Below are positions 16,878 through 25,665 of a stretch of DNA of 49,045 nucleotides, one piece after another (position 1 is the first letter of the stretch; the number at the start of each line of letters is the position of its first letter). This DNA is from an uncultured Clostridia bacterium. Its GTDB lineage: Bacteria; Bacillota; Clostridia; Oscillospirales; Acutalibacteraceae. The stretch is taken from the NCBI GenBank assembly GCA_937916395.1, contig CALFTN010000036.1, positions 1 to 49,045 of the forward strand, in the 5' to 3' direction. The notes beneath the pieces were generated by a model, which ran no database searches, was not told where the DNA came from, and was given only the letters and a program-made list of their open reading frames with translations. A program made the translations under genes and the position numbers.

Positions 16878-17825
16878 CTATCTTGCTCTAATAATAGTTT
16901 TACCTACATTGGTAATGGATGAAGTTGCATACACAACACTTGTTAAATCTTGTATTCTAAAAGATGAGTCTAACCCAAATTGCTCTGCAACTTTTGGAAC
17001 TTCACCAGCTGCTAACATTATGCCTATACCTAAAAGAACACTTGTTGGAAATGTTAATAGACCTAAATATAGCATAGTTGTTTGCATGAAAGCTGTTAAA
17101 CATAAACCAGCTATATGTTTGACCCATTGAATAAAACCTTCCATATATCCTCTTGGTACTGAAAACATATACAAAGAACCAACACTAATCTGTACCAACA
17201 GAACTCCACCACGTTTAATGTTTTGAAAGAAAATTTTAATCACACAATATGCAAAAGCAATTAAACAGCATAAACTCAAAAGACTTGCATCAACAGACGC
17301 ATCAAAAATGTTTTTTAAAATATCAATACATAAATCACCAATATTTTTACGAGCATTTGCACCTACAATTGTTGCTAAATCGTGGGAGAAAGTGTTTTGT
17401 AATGAAATGCAAAGCTTGTATAATTCGACTGGCACTACACCAATTAATGAACATGCAAAGAAACCTTTTAAAATATTAAGAGATGTATTTTTTATATTTG
17501 CTCTACCTGACTGATATTCAATTGCAACATCGAATATTGCTACAATCGTTCCAGCAATAAATAATGCCCAACCAAAATATGCGAATAATTGAATAGTTGC
17601 TTTAACCCAATTCAATTCAAAAATTTCTGCACCCATAATACTGATGTATGAAAAGAAATCAGCCACTGCTCCATAAATCATTTCATATATCCATTGCAAA
17701 AATGCACCGAATATACTTTTGGCAATTGCTTCACCCATAGAAGTTACTGTCTGTGAAACTGTATCTCCTATAGCGACTACTATATCTGCTACCCAATCAA
17801 AAATATGTATCACCTCCAAAAACAA
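16878..17825 (-). CDS. TrbL/VirB6-like polytopic channel protein
   Basis: About 310 residues with five to six hydrophobic segments (for example AYFGWALFIAGTIVAIFDVAI, LLSLCCLIAFAYCVIKIFF, LGLLTFPTSVLLGIGIMLAAG). The layout fits TrbL/VirB6 proteins that form the inner channel. The start is odd: the strong GGAGGTG site lies at about codon 4 of the longest frame (TTG at 17823-17825), and the best-placed codon after it is ATT (17802-17804). The next in-frame ATG is about 30 codons in. Either a TTG with poor spacing or a rare ATT start is used. Confidence 0.8.
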   Translation of the reverse strand: MFLEVIHIFDWVADIVVAIGDTVSQTVTSMGEAIAKSIFGAFLQWIYEMIYGAVADFFSYISIMGAEIFELNWVKATIQLFAYFGWALFIAGTIVAIFDVAIEYQSGRANIKNTSLNILKGFFACSLIGVVPVELYKLCISLQNTFSHDLATIVGANARKNIGDLCIDILKNIFDASVDASLLSLCCLIAFAYCVIKIFFQNIKRGGVLLVQISVGSLYMFSVPRGYMEGFIQWVKHIAGLCLTAFMQTTMLYLGLLTFPTSVLLGIGIMLAAGEVPKVAEQFGLDSSFRIQDLTSVVYATSSITNVGKTIIRAR

Positions 17826-17853
17826 TACATCAATTTCTCTTGACTTGTTTTAG

Positions 17854-18360
17854 TTAGTATTTTGTTTTTATAAATCTAACTTTCTTATCTGATTTATCTT
17901 TAATTAACTTGTAATCTTCAACCAGCTTCTTTTCTTTACCAACCAATACTACGACATTAGATTTTTCCACCATGTATTTGTTTTTTTCGAATACATGTCT
18001 ATTGGTTCGTTTTTTATCAATAACATCATAAGTATCAGCATTTTTTATTATTTTAGCAAATCTTTCAGAATATATTTTATTTTTTCTTGTTGTACGCCAT
18101 TCAAAAGGAAGCACAACATGAATTTTTATGTGTGGATAAAGCTCTTTATATTCCAACAAAAATTCACCAATATAAAATTCGGTGAGTAATTCCACGCCAA
18201 TATAAAAATCTGTAACATCACAATCCTCGATTAAGTATCTTATCTCTCTTACTAAATCTATAAGAGTCTGTCCATATTTTATATTCCTTTCGTAATAATT
18301 AAATGAATGGAATATTGATTTCTGACACAAAAAACAACAACTTTTTTTCTTTTTCAACAT
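17854..18360 (-). CDS. YpsA-like SLOG-family (DUF1273) protein
   Basis: 168 residues with GGAGTAAAG before the ATG. Compared with YpsA/DUF1273 proteins it has the same order of elements: DFYIGVELLTEFYIGEFLLEYKELYP, HVVLPFEWRTTR, then a helix and a conserved turn FEKNKYMVEKSNVVVLVG. The N-terminus (CCFLCQKS) carries a CxxC pair. SLOG proteins bind nucleotides or ADP-ribose derivatives and act in stress and immunity. In an ICE conjugation operon the role is open: a sensor, or an anti-defence factor. Confidence 0.7.
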   Translation of the reverse strand: MLKKKKSCCFLCQKSIFHSFNYYERNIKYGQTLIDLVREIRYLIEDCDVTDFYIGVELLTEFYIGEFLLEYKELYPHIKIHVVLPFEWRTTRKNKIYSERFAKIIKNADTYDVIDKKRTNRHVFEKNKYMVEKSNVVVLVGKEKKLVEDYKLIKDKSDKKVRFIKTKY

Positions 18361-18440
18361 AACTTTACTCCTAACTATGAATTTACTGGATAGTCTATCC
18401 CTTTAATTCACAATACTATATTTTTTCTGTAAAATTTGTC

Positions 18441-18480
18441 GAAAAATGTAAAAAGAACCGAGTTTTTTTACTCGGTTCTT
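18441..18480 (-). terminator. Terminator overlapping the XRE gene end
   Basis: Perfect 11-bp stem AAGAACCGAGT / ACTCGGTTCTT with a six-base loop, followed on the minus strand by TTTTTACATTTTTC. The stop codon of the regulator gene lies inside the hairpin. Confidence 0.85.
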
Positions 18481-18800
18481 TCTTTTGCTTGTTTAACTAA
18501 TAACTCTATTACATCAAGAATTCGATTTTGTTCTTCTATATCCAAATCTTTTAATTGTACAAACATTTCAGATTCTCTATACCTTTTTGATTCGTCAACT
18601 ACATCACAAAGTATAGCATCAGCAGAAACTTTTAAAGTATTTAATAGTTCAATTAGAACTTCATATCTTGGAAACGATGTACCTCTTTCTATTCTTGAGA
18701 TATAGTTTGGATGTAAATTCAATTCTTCTGCTAATTCTTCTTGTGTGAATCCTGCTTTTTCTCGTGCAGTCTTAAAGCGTTGTCCTACTAACTTTTCCAT
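18468..18800 (-). CDS. XRE-family helix-turn-helix repressor
   Basis: 110 residues from the ATG at 18798-18800 with GAGAG upstream. A classic Cro/CI domain: VGQRFKTAREKAGFTQEELAEELNLHPNYISRIERG (first 45 residues), then a leucine-rich dimer helix and a helical tail. Closest in style to SinR/ImmR regulators of mobile elements. An inverted repeat just upstream (18826-18846) may be its own operator. It is monocistronic, with its own terminator. ImmR-like repressors are often inactivated by ImmA/IrrE proteases, and one is encoded at 44326-45036. Confidence 0.9.
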   Translation of the reverse strand: MEKLVGQRFKTAREKAGFTQEELAEELNLHPNYISRIERGTSFPRYEVLIELLNTLKVSADAILCDVVDESKRYRESEMFVQLKDLDIEEQNRILDVIELLVKQAKERTE

Positions 18801-18825
18801 TGAGTATATCACTCTCTTTCATATT

Positions 18826-18850
18826 ACTATGATTATTCTTCATAGTATAC
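18826..18850 (-). promoter_or_regulatory. Putative XRE promoter and operator
   Basis: TATACT (-10, minus strand, 18845-18850) overlaps the inverted repeat ACTATG-N9-CATAGT (18826-18846), as expected for an autoregulated repressor. The -35 is weak. Confidence 0.45.
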
Positions 18851-18906
18851 GATTTTTTTGCGATATCTAAAAGACACGTTACTTCACACACTAATGAATT
18901 AAAGTG

Positions 18907-19314
18907 TTATTTAAACTGAATGTTTAATCCATATTGTTGATCTTGAAACATCTCTATGTAATCAAGTATTGTATCGGCAATTTCAGCTTTTTGAGAAGCA
19001 TTTACTGGTAAATACCACTCTGGCTTCTGATTATAAACCCATATATGTGGTTCTATATCATCATCTCTAATCTTCTGCATTCCAATAATATCTGAAAAAT
19101 TGAATGTTTGAGTATCTATTACACCTTCATTAGAGTTAATGATTTTTGCTTGAATTCCTGTATACTTATTGACAGTATCTGATATAACAAATTTCATCTT
19201 ACACAATTTATTATCATCAAGTTTTCCTAACATTGTTTTGCCTGTAAACTTCATATCTGTTAAAACTTTATTTGAGTCAAAAAGCGAACGCATTTCCTTT
19301 TCAAAAAAATTCAT
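18907..19314 (-). CDS. Hypothetical cytosolic protein (135 aa)
   Basis: No recognised domain. The predicted pattern is a helix, then six to seven beta strands (TGKTMLGKLDD, KLCKMKFVISDT, IQAKIINSNEG), then IEPHIWVYNQKPEWYLPV and a C-terminal helix. No membrane segment or signal. It starts three bases after the VirB2-like gene, in the same run as conjugation genes, so it is probably a channel accessory or regulator. This is inference from position only. Confidence 0.6.
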   Translation of the reverse strand: MNFFEKEMRSLFDSNKVLTDMKFTGKTMLGKLDDNKLCKMKFVISDTVNKYTGIQAKIINSNEGVIDTQTFNFSDIIGMQKIRDDDIEPHIWVYNQKPEWYLPVNASQKAEIADTILDYIEMFQDQQYGLNIQFK

Positions 19315-19317
19315 ACA

Positions 19318-19659
19318 TTAACCTCCAAGAATAGTCCAGATGTAGAGCGGAGCAGTAAGTGTAAATAAGAGACAGGCGAAGAGAATTGCCGGAGCAGTAA
19401 ATTCAAACTGACCATGCTTTCTGTAATCAAAGTACGCTGTACCGAGTTTTACAAAGAAAAGAATGGCGAGTATCATATCGACTGCTGGAAAGATAACATT
19501 ATTTACTACTGTCTTAATCTGGTCTTGTGCATCGTTCCATGTATTTTCAATTGCACCTGCGACATCACCTGATGCCGCAAATGCATTGATAGAAAAAACT
19601 GAAAATAATGCGATAAGTACTAAAGTACAACAAAAGATTTTTTTAGTTTTCTTTTTCAT
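19318..19659 (-). CDS. VirB2-like (DUF3852-type) membrane protein
   Basis: 113 residues. Signal peptide 1-29 (basic start, hydrophobic core, AFAA-SG cleavage), then a short helix and two membrane segments (VIFPAVDMILAILFFVKLG and ILFACLLFTLTAPLYIWTI). Size and layout fit TrbC/VirB2-like pilin proteins; the segment LGTAYFDYRKHGQFEFTAPA is what I recall for DUF3852 proteins in clostridial elements. Probably a channel or pilin subunit of the VirB system, distinct from the Tad pilin at 31226. Confidence 0.75.
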   Translation of the reverse strand: MKKKTKKIFCCTLVLIALFSVFSINAFAASGDVAGAIENTWNDAQDQIKTVVNNVIFPAVDMILAILFFVKLGTAYFDYRKHGQFEFTAPAILFACLLFTLTAPLYIWTILGG

Positions 19660-19996
19660 ATTTCAACACTCCTAATTTTCTATAAACTTTATTTAATTTG
19701 ATATATTTAATGGGAATATTCAAATTTTCACAGAACTTGATTTCTTTCTGCATACCTTGTGAGATTTTATCTCCGAATACCCATAATTCATCGCAGAACC
19801 AAAGTAAACTTAACCCAGCCGAAAGACCAAGTTCTCTTTCTTCTTTCTTGTTGTCATCAAGACATAACGCTAAAAAATGTGGTACTACAGGAGCAGTACC
19901 ACATTCGAGTGCATATCTGGTATAAAGTTTAACATTTTCAATATTCTGCATTATGTTACCACCAAGAGGTGAGCAGATATATACTTTCTTTAACAT
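19643..19996 (-). CDS. DUF4406/DUF7768-type nucleotide-binding protein
   Basis: 117 residues. VYICSPLGGN at the start, PVVPHFLALCLDD in the middle, LLWFCDELWVFGDKISQGMQKEI and a final strand: the pattern of small Rossmann-like proteins related to nucleoside 2-deoxyribosyltransferases and SLOG proteins. The 3' end overlaps the VirB2-like gene by 17 bases. Known relatives occur widely in phages and ICEs without a firm role. Whether the catalytic Glu (FCDELW) is active cannot be judged. Confidence 0.7.
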   Translation of the reverse strand: MLKKVYICSPLGGNIMQNIENVKLYTRYALECGTAPVVPHFLALCLDDNKKEERELGLSAGLSLLWFCDELWVFGDKISQGMQKEIKFCENLNIPIKYIKLNKVYRKLGVLKYEKEN

Positions 19997-20007
19997 CTTT
20001 TCACCCC

Positions 20008-23000
20008 TTACTCTCTACCAACATACCAGTCATCATACGCTGATTCTGATATTTTGATAGTGTTTGTATTTGCTTTCCTTGTAATCATACCACAAGGAGT
20101 CCACGCATCACTCTGTATTATGTGAACAATGTAATTACCGTTTGGATACCATAGAGGTGTAAAGTGTGTATTACTGTAGTTCTTATAATTCCTGAATACC
20201 CATTTATTATCTTTAAGACCAAGTGTTTTCATAGTATCACTTTTCTCTTTGTATGAGTATTCTGGGAATAAAGCATTACAGTATTGAGAACTTGTGTACG
20301 CCTTTTCATCAGCTGCCGAGTATCCTGAAAGTGGAGACATTGTATTATCAATTGACATTGAAATACCATAACCTGATTTCATAGTCCATACACCACTATG
20401 GTTTTCAGCAGTTGAACCAGTTGATGGAGTTATTACTGCATTGTTATTTGCAATGCCTACACCATAGTTTACTTTCTTATATACACCATTTTCATATCGC
20501 CATTCCCACCAAGTTGCAGTACCATTCTTCGCTTGGAGCTTGTTTGGTATTGTGTAACCACTTGGTGCTTGTTTTTCAAACTTGGTGTCTGGTGTTGTAT
20601 AAACATAGTATCCTGTTGTCGAGTAATTATGACTGATTCTGTTGTATGATTTACCACCATCAACAATTTCTGCATATATGGTTATATCCGAATTATTGAG
20701 GTCTGATGGTACTGTCCACTTGAAGTAAATTAAATTCTTTTCTTTCTGTGGGACAATTACATTGTTTACATACTTTGTATCAAAAAGTGTATTGCCTTTG
20801 TATAACGAGAACTTAACTGAAACATTGTGAGATTGGATATAGTTTGTTTTGCTTTCGTTATTAAGCCAGTAACTTGTGATTACCTCTGTACCTTCACGAT
20901 AGTCAGCATTTGGAATTATCGGAGTAAGTGAGAGCGGATGTCTTACTGTACACTTTAAGGTCATTTCGTTATTTGTGCCATCTGATTCATACTTGGTATT
21001 TCCAATACCCATACCTTCAAAATATACGCCACCCCATATACTGATTTGTCTTTCGTTTGGAACTTCAAATGTATATGCATTTACTCTTATTTGTGATTTT
21101 GGTGGAATAGCAAATACACCAGGGATTTGTGTCTTATCGTTTTTAAATCCCTCAACAAAAATCTTCACATCTGAATTATTTTTGTACACATACTGAACTG
21201 TTACCATCTGTGTTGTTCTTAAGTCATTCGGATCAAGAATTGCATTTGTATTTGCATCTATAAGACGAATTTCTGTAATTGCAACGTCAGCTTTAATTAC
21301 TGGTACAGAAATATCAGTTGTTTCAATTGTATGTTTTTCATCCATGAACCACGCAGTACTTAATTGAGCGAGCAACTTATCTGTAATTGGTACTGTATAA
21401 GTGTTCAAACTACTTCTTGCTTCAACTGGATTCTGACTGTTCATCTGAACATTTGCTAACGCATCATAAGTATTTGATGAATTAGTTAATCTGCCTTTAA
21501 TAACTTCACGAGCTGTCCAACTATTATCCATTTTGTAATGGTATGCGAGATTCACTCTCTGTCCAGCATATAGTTTGCCTGAATTAACATCTCCACTTGT
21601 AGCTGCAACTGCTCCATCGTATCCATAAGCTGTTACTCTGTATCTATGTACAGTTGGTTCAATTGGGATATAGAAGTTATATACTTTACCACTTTCAAGA
21701 ACATTACCGTTAGCATCTATCCAGTCCATTTTTGCTTCGATAACAAAACTATTTGTATCTTTGTCGACTTTAAGATATTTGCCTGAGAATTGAACTGGGA
21801 AGTATAACGATGAAGCATCGTTACCATTAAGTGTTACCACTCTTGATTGCCATTGTTCTGTTCCTGTTTTAACATATTGTTTTACTCTTGTTGGTTCAAC
21901 TTCTGATGGAAAGTACACATCAAACCACACAATATCATTCATTGATGGATAATCTTTGTTATACACATATTGGTTAAATGTGTTTCCTGTTGAATATCCA
22001 TAATAGAATGACTTATCGTTCTTTTGATTCTTATACACGTGAGTTGAGTTCACTATAAGGTACGGATTGAATTTCCATTGTGCATAAAGGTTTATGACTG
22101 CACCTTGTGTTGTTGTAAGATTCATTACAGATTGCTTATCTTCATATCGTGTACCAGTACCATCTGCCTTTGTATTCCAACAAACAAAGTCGTAACTTGT
22201 TTTCACATATGCATTTGGTGTAAGTGGTTTTGCTTCGTTATATGTCATAACAAGGTCTTGCATAGTACCACTTGTATTTCCGTTTCCGTTAAATCTTACT
22301 GTATAAGTTATAGGTGACCATTGAGCATATAAAGTGATTACCGCACCTTTGGTTGAGGTGAGATTCTTAACCTCTTGTTTATTCGCATACTGTACACCTG
22401 AACCATCCTTTTGTGTATTCCATCCCACAAAATTATATCCGGTCTTTAAATAACCATTTTCATTAAGATTTTTGGTTTCATCATACTTGAAATTCATTCC
22501 ATTTGTAGAACCACTTGTATTTCCGTTTCCGTCAAATCTTACTGTATATTCGATTGGAGTCCATTGTGCATAGAGGATTACTGTTCCACCATTTACATTT
22601 GTAAGATTTTTAACTGCTTGTTGATTACTGAAAGCTGCACCACTACCATCTGGTTTTGTATTCCAATTTTTGAAAGTATAACCAGTTTTCCAATAACCAT
22701 TTGCTGTAAGATTCTTGGTTTCCTCGAATTTCATAGTCATGCCTGATGTTGAACCACCATTGTGACCATTACCATCAAATCCTATGGTATACGCATTGGT
22801 TTCCCACTGAGCATAAAGTGTTATTGTTTCATTCTTGGTTGATGTAAGATTTAAAACCTTTTGCTGATTCATAAATGAAGTACCAGTTCCGTCTGGTTTA
22901 GTATTCCAGCCTACAAAGTGATATCCATCTTTGATATATCCATTCTGTGTTAAATTGCACATTTGGTCATAGGTGCATACCATTGAAGCAGTAGAGCCAC

Positions 23001-24426
23001 TTGTATTTCCGTTTCCGTTGAATACTATGTTGTACTGAATTGGTATCCATTGAGCATATACAGTCACAGAGCAATTACCGTTATTGATATCGGATGTAAA
23101 ACTTGTAGGAACAAGTGTATTATCATCCTGACCATAAACTTTACCACTCGTTGGCGAGGTTCCCCAATGGTTATATGAATAACCAGTTCTCGTCAAACCG
23201 AAGGTACTTCTATTAGTAAGACCATTAGTTTTCGTTTCGTTGTATGTCCATGTATTATATGCTTCCGTTTGCTTATCTATCCAACAAATATTATCATTTG
23301 CACCTTTATAGTAAGTATCAGAAGAAATGACACCACCATTAGCGTTATAATAAACCTTTAATTTATATGGAGACCATTGTGCAAAAAGGTCAACTATTCC
23401 ACCATTAGTTGATGTGAGGTTTTTAACTGATTGCTTATTTTTGTAAGCTGTACCACTACCATCTTCTTTTGTATTCCATTTTGAGAAAGCATTACCAGTT
23501 TTCTGAAATGCATTGGCAGTAAGATTTTTTGCCACGTTATATGTCATTGCCTGATTCTTCATTGAACCACTTGTAGCACCATTACCATTAAATCTTATGG
23601 TATATGTTTTATTTGTAGTTTCTGAATAAGCAATACCTACACCGTAGCCTTTTGCAATGATGGTATTGAATGTAGCACGACTTGAAAGAGCAGAAGCTGC
23701 ACTCCATAACCCTTGACCATCCGGTGTGTATAAAGAGTTAGGATAGTTTATATTAGTAAACTTTGAAATGTAGCCCCATGTGTTTGATGTTGCTGAATTA
23801 CCACCATCGCTACCACCACCAAGGAAATATTTACCATAAACCGAATATTCTGTTACTGTTACTGAATGGTAAGTACCACCCAACATCAAGTCATATATTG
23901 GTTCAACTATAACTTTGTCACCATAAGCAAGGTTTGAAGTTTTACCAAGACTTAATTTTGAAAGAACTTCGTTAATGTTCTCAGTATACTTTTGCCATGT
24001 TCCCATACCAGAAGGTGCTGGTAAATCAGTCTCAAAATCAAGTGATGTTTCTTTATAACAGTTTACTGAACTTTGAGTAGTTGAAAAACTACTGTTTTGA
24101 TTTGCAATAAGTTGTTTCTTGTTATATTTTGTTGCAAATTTGTATCCATCTGAATATCCGAGTCTACCATATCCTGTATCTCTGAATACATCAATTACCG
24201 AATCAGATTTCATATTACCATTTGCATCGACACAACTAAAGCGATAACCAATACAGTTATCGCCACTCGTTCTTATTGCATAACCAGTTATATTACCACT
24301 ACTTGCTGAATTGTTACCACTTGAAGATGCACCATCCCAAGACAAAGCATAAACTGATGTTGGTATTAAGGTTATAACTGTGATTAATGCGAGTAAAATT
24401 GATAATATCTTTTTAATATTAATCAT
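20008..24426 (-). CDS. Large secreted adhesin-like protein with InlB B-repeats
   Basis: 1472 residues, the largest gene here. Signal peptide 1-28 (ending SVYALS). About residues 35-270 form a unique N-terminal domain. Then come six tandem repeats of about 80 residues of the InlB B-repeat/Listeria-Bacteroides type (RFNGNGxTSG, KNLTxNGY, FxxWNTKxDGSG, NLTS, LYAQW), the second one divergent. Residues about 800-1470 are beta-rich, with no LPxTG and no membrane anchor at the end (DDWYVGRE). It lies between the VirB2-like gene and the Tad operon. Likely role: contact with a recipient or host surface, possibly carried by the pilus. Confidence 0.85.
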   Translation of the reverse strand: MINIKKILSILLALITVITLIPTSVYALSWDGASSSGNNSASSGNITGYAIRTSGDNCIGYRFSCVDANGNMKSDSVIDVFRDTGYGRLGYSDGYKFATKYNKKQLIANQNSSFSTTQSSVNCYKETSLDFETDLPAPSGMGTWQKYTENINEVLSKLSLGKTSNLAYGDKVIVEPIYDLMLGGTYHSVTVTEYSVYGKYFLGGGSDGGNSATSNTWGYISKFTNINYPNSLYTPDGQGLWSAASALSSRATFNTIIAKGYGVGIAYSETTNKTYTIRFNGNGATSGSMKNQAMTYNVAKNLTANAFQKTGNAFSKWNTKEDGSGTAYKNKQSVKNLTSTNGGIVDLFAQWSPYKLKVYYNANGGVISSDTYYKGANDNICWIDKQTEAYNTWTYNETKTNGLTNRSTFGLTRTGYSYNHWGTSPTSGKVYGQDDNTLVPTSFTSDINNGNCSVTVYAQWIPIQYNIVFNGNGNTSGSTASMVCTYDQMCNLTQNGYIKDGYHFVGWNTKPDGTGTSFMNQQKVLNLTSTKNETITLYAQWETNAYTIGFDGNGHNGGSTSGMTMKFEETKNLTANGYWKTGYTFKNWNTKPDGSGAAFSNQQAVKNLTNVNGGTVILYAQWTPIEYTVRFDGNGNTSGSTNGMNFKYDETKNLNENGYLKTGYNFVGWNTQKDGSGVQYANKQEVKNLTSTKGAVITLYAQWSPITYTVRFNGNGNTSGTMQDLVMTYNEAKPLTPNAYVKTSYDFVCWNTKADGTGTRYEDKQSVMNLTTTQGAVINLYAQWKFNPYLIVNSTHVYKNQKNDKSFYYGYSTGNTFNQYVYNKDYPSMNDIVWFDVYFPSEVEPTRVKQYVKTGTEQWQSRVVTLNGNDASSLYFPVQFSGKYLKVDKDTNSFVIEAKMDWIDANGNVLESGKVYNFYIPIEPTVHRYRVTAYGYDGAVAATSGDVNSGKLYAGQRVNLAYHYKMDNSWTAREVIKGRLTNSSNTYDALANVQMNSQNPVEARSSLNTYTVPITDKLLAQLSTAWFMDEKHTIETTDISVPVIKADVAITEIRLIDANTNAILDPNDLRTTQMVTVQYVYKNNSDVKIFVEGFKNDKTQIPGVFAIPPKSQIRVNAYTFEVPNERQISIWGGVYFEGMGIGNTKYESDGTNNEMTLKCTVRHPLSLTPIIPNADYREGTEVITSYWLNNESKTNYIQSHNVSVKFSLYKGNTLFDTKYVNNVIVPQKEKNLIYFKWTVPSDLNNSDITIYAEIVDGGKSYNRISHNYSTTGYYVYTTPDTKFEKQAPSGYTIPNKLQAKNGTATWWEWRYENGVYKKVNYGVGIANNNAVITPSTGSTAENHSGVWTMKSGYGISMSIDNTMSPLSGYSAADEKAYTSSQYCNALFPEYSYKEKSDTMKTLGLKDNKWVFRNYKNYSNTHFTPLWYPNGNYIVHIIQSDAWTPCGMITRKANTNTIKISESAYDDWYVGRE
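22068..23616 (-). repeat. Six tandem InlB-type coding repeats
   Basis: Units of about 240 bp in the adhesin gene. They share DNA blocks such as CCACTTGTATTTCCGTTTCC (three copies, near 22510, 22270 and 23000) and TGTGCATA-type starts, so the array can expand or contract by recombination. Five units are close; one is divergent. Confidence 0.8.
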
Positions 24427-24435
24427 TCCTTTCCA

Positions 24436-24466
24436 AGAAAAAAAGACCCACTTTCGTGAGTCTTTT
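24436..24466 (-). terminator. Terminator or attenuator before the adhesin gene
   Basis: AAAAGACTCAC-GAAA-GTGGGTCTTTT, read on the minus strand, followed by TTTC. It lies 21 bases after the Cys-rich gene and 10 bases before the adhesin start, so adhesin expression may need read-through or its own promoter. Confidence 0.8.
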
Positions 24467-24486
24467 AGTTCTTCTTTATTCTTTTA

Positions 24487-25170
24487 TTAGTGTGAGTGAC
24501 ATGTTCTTGCTTTTACGAATTCTCCACAATCTGGGCATTCCGTATCTACTGTGAAGTTTACGCATGTTCCGTTTGAACCTACGCCTGATGGTTTGCCACA
24601 TACTTGGCAGTAGTATTTCGAATCGTTCTTTTTGTTATATTGTGGACATTTTGTTTCATCGTAGCAAGCTTGACCCCACTCATCTGTTGTATAGAAGCTT
24701 GGGCAACTGTGTGAGCCACAGTGTTCGCAACCTTTTTGTTCAAGACTTACTATGAAGTTATGTGTTGCTTGACCATGGCAGTGATGTCCAGCCACTCCAC
24801 ATGAGTAGGTTGTTGGTGTAGGTGTCTGTGCATCGGGATTGATTACGATACCTACATTGTCACCTTTGTTCTCATCTTTGCTTACTGGTTTCTGTGAACT
24901 GCCATTGTCTTTTTGTGGTTTTGTTGTTGTAGGTGTTTTTACTTCCACATCATCAATTTTGAGTGTATCATCATCTTCTGCGAGCTGTGTCGTTTCAGTT
25001 TCTGTTTCTTCGATTTTGGTTGGAAGTTCCACCTTTACTTGTTCGGTTGTTTCCGTTGTCGTGATTTCTTCTTTTGGTTCTTCTTTATTCAAGGTGAGTA
25101 CCATCGTCACGATTAATGCGATTACAACCACTCCGATTATCGAACCGATTACTATTTTTTTCTTCTTCAT
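24487..25170 (-). CDS. Membrane-anchored Cys/His-rich extracellular protein
   Basis: 227 residues. Basic start and one membrane segment (5-27), then a Thr/Glu/Lys-rich linker without structure (residues 30-115), then a C-terminal domain of about 105 residues with 13 cysteines and several histidines, in pairs such as CGVAGHHC, CEHCGSHSC, CQVC and CPDCGEF. This may bind metals or form disulphides outside the cell. It is the last gene before the terminator, downstream of the pseudopilins, so it may be a pilus assembly or tip factor. I know no named family for it. Confidence 0.7.
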   Translation of the reverse strand: MKKKKIVIGSIIGVVVIALIVTMVLTLNKEEPKEEITTTETTEQVKVELPTKIEETETETTQLAEDDDTLKIDDVEVKTPTTTKPQKDNGSSQKPVSKDENKGDNVGIVINPDAQTPTPTTYSCGVAGHHCHGQATHNFIVSLEQKGCEHCGSHSCPSFYTTDEWGQACYDETKCPQYNKKNDSKYYCQVCGKPSGVGSNGTCVNFTVDTECPDCGEFVKARTCHSH

Positions 25171-25184
25171 TGTATTACTCTCCT

Positions 25185-25658
25185 TTAATTAAATTTCGGA
25201 TTGAATTTTGAAGTTACTGTTATTGGTACAGTCACTTCGGTTACTCTTTCTCCACAGAAGTACATTGGTACTGTTATAGTGTAAGTTGCACTTATTTTCA
25301 GTTTGTTTTCTTCTGTGGGTTGGAGGATTGGTTTTGTCATTTTGTAGTTTTCTGTTCCATCCTCACCCTTACAATACAACATATTTTCTTGAAAGTCCAG
25401 ACAATTATATTCACAAAGTTTATTTATATACTCATCCTGGTCAATAACTTCCAAATAGTTAGTACCATTCTTGATAGAATCATATATTTCTATGGAATTC
25501 TCCATAACAAAACTATCTAATACAATTCGTGCATTTCTCTCGGTCATACGGATAACATTGACCACCGAGAAGAACTGAATAAATACTGAAAGTAACATGC
25601 AAAATATGATAAGAAAGACACAGGTCATTATATATGTTTCACCACGATTATTCTTCAT
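25185..25658 (-). CDS. TadE-like minor pseudopilin
   Basis: 157 residues. A short basic leader, the motif NRGETYIMT and one hydrophobic helix (VFLIIFCMLLSVFIQFFSVV), then a soluble domain of about 120 residues with two cysteines and a beta-rich end. The GE-T-Y step right before the helix resembles the motif of the other two pilins of this operon and would be the prepilin peptidase site. It starts seven bases after the next gene. Probably a minor subunit of the Tad pilus. Confidence 0.7.
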   Translation of the reverse strand: MKNNRGETYIMTCVFLIIFCMLLSVFIQFFSVVNVIRMTERNARIVLDSFVMENSIEIYDSIKNGTNYLEVIDQDEYINKLCEYNCLDFQENMLYCKGEDGTENYKMTKPILQPTEENKLKISATYTITVPMYFCGERVTEVTVPITVTSKFNPKFN

Positions 25659-25665
25659 ACTGCAC

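Noticed and set aside
22068..23616. CRISPR-like array, because of repeated blocks
   Set aside because: The repeats are coding units of about 240 bp in one long frame, not short direct repeats with spacers. No cas genes in the window.
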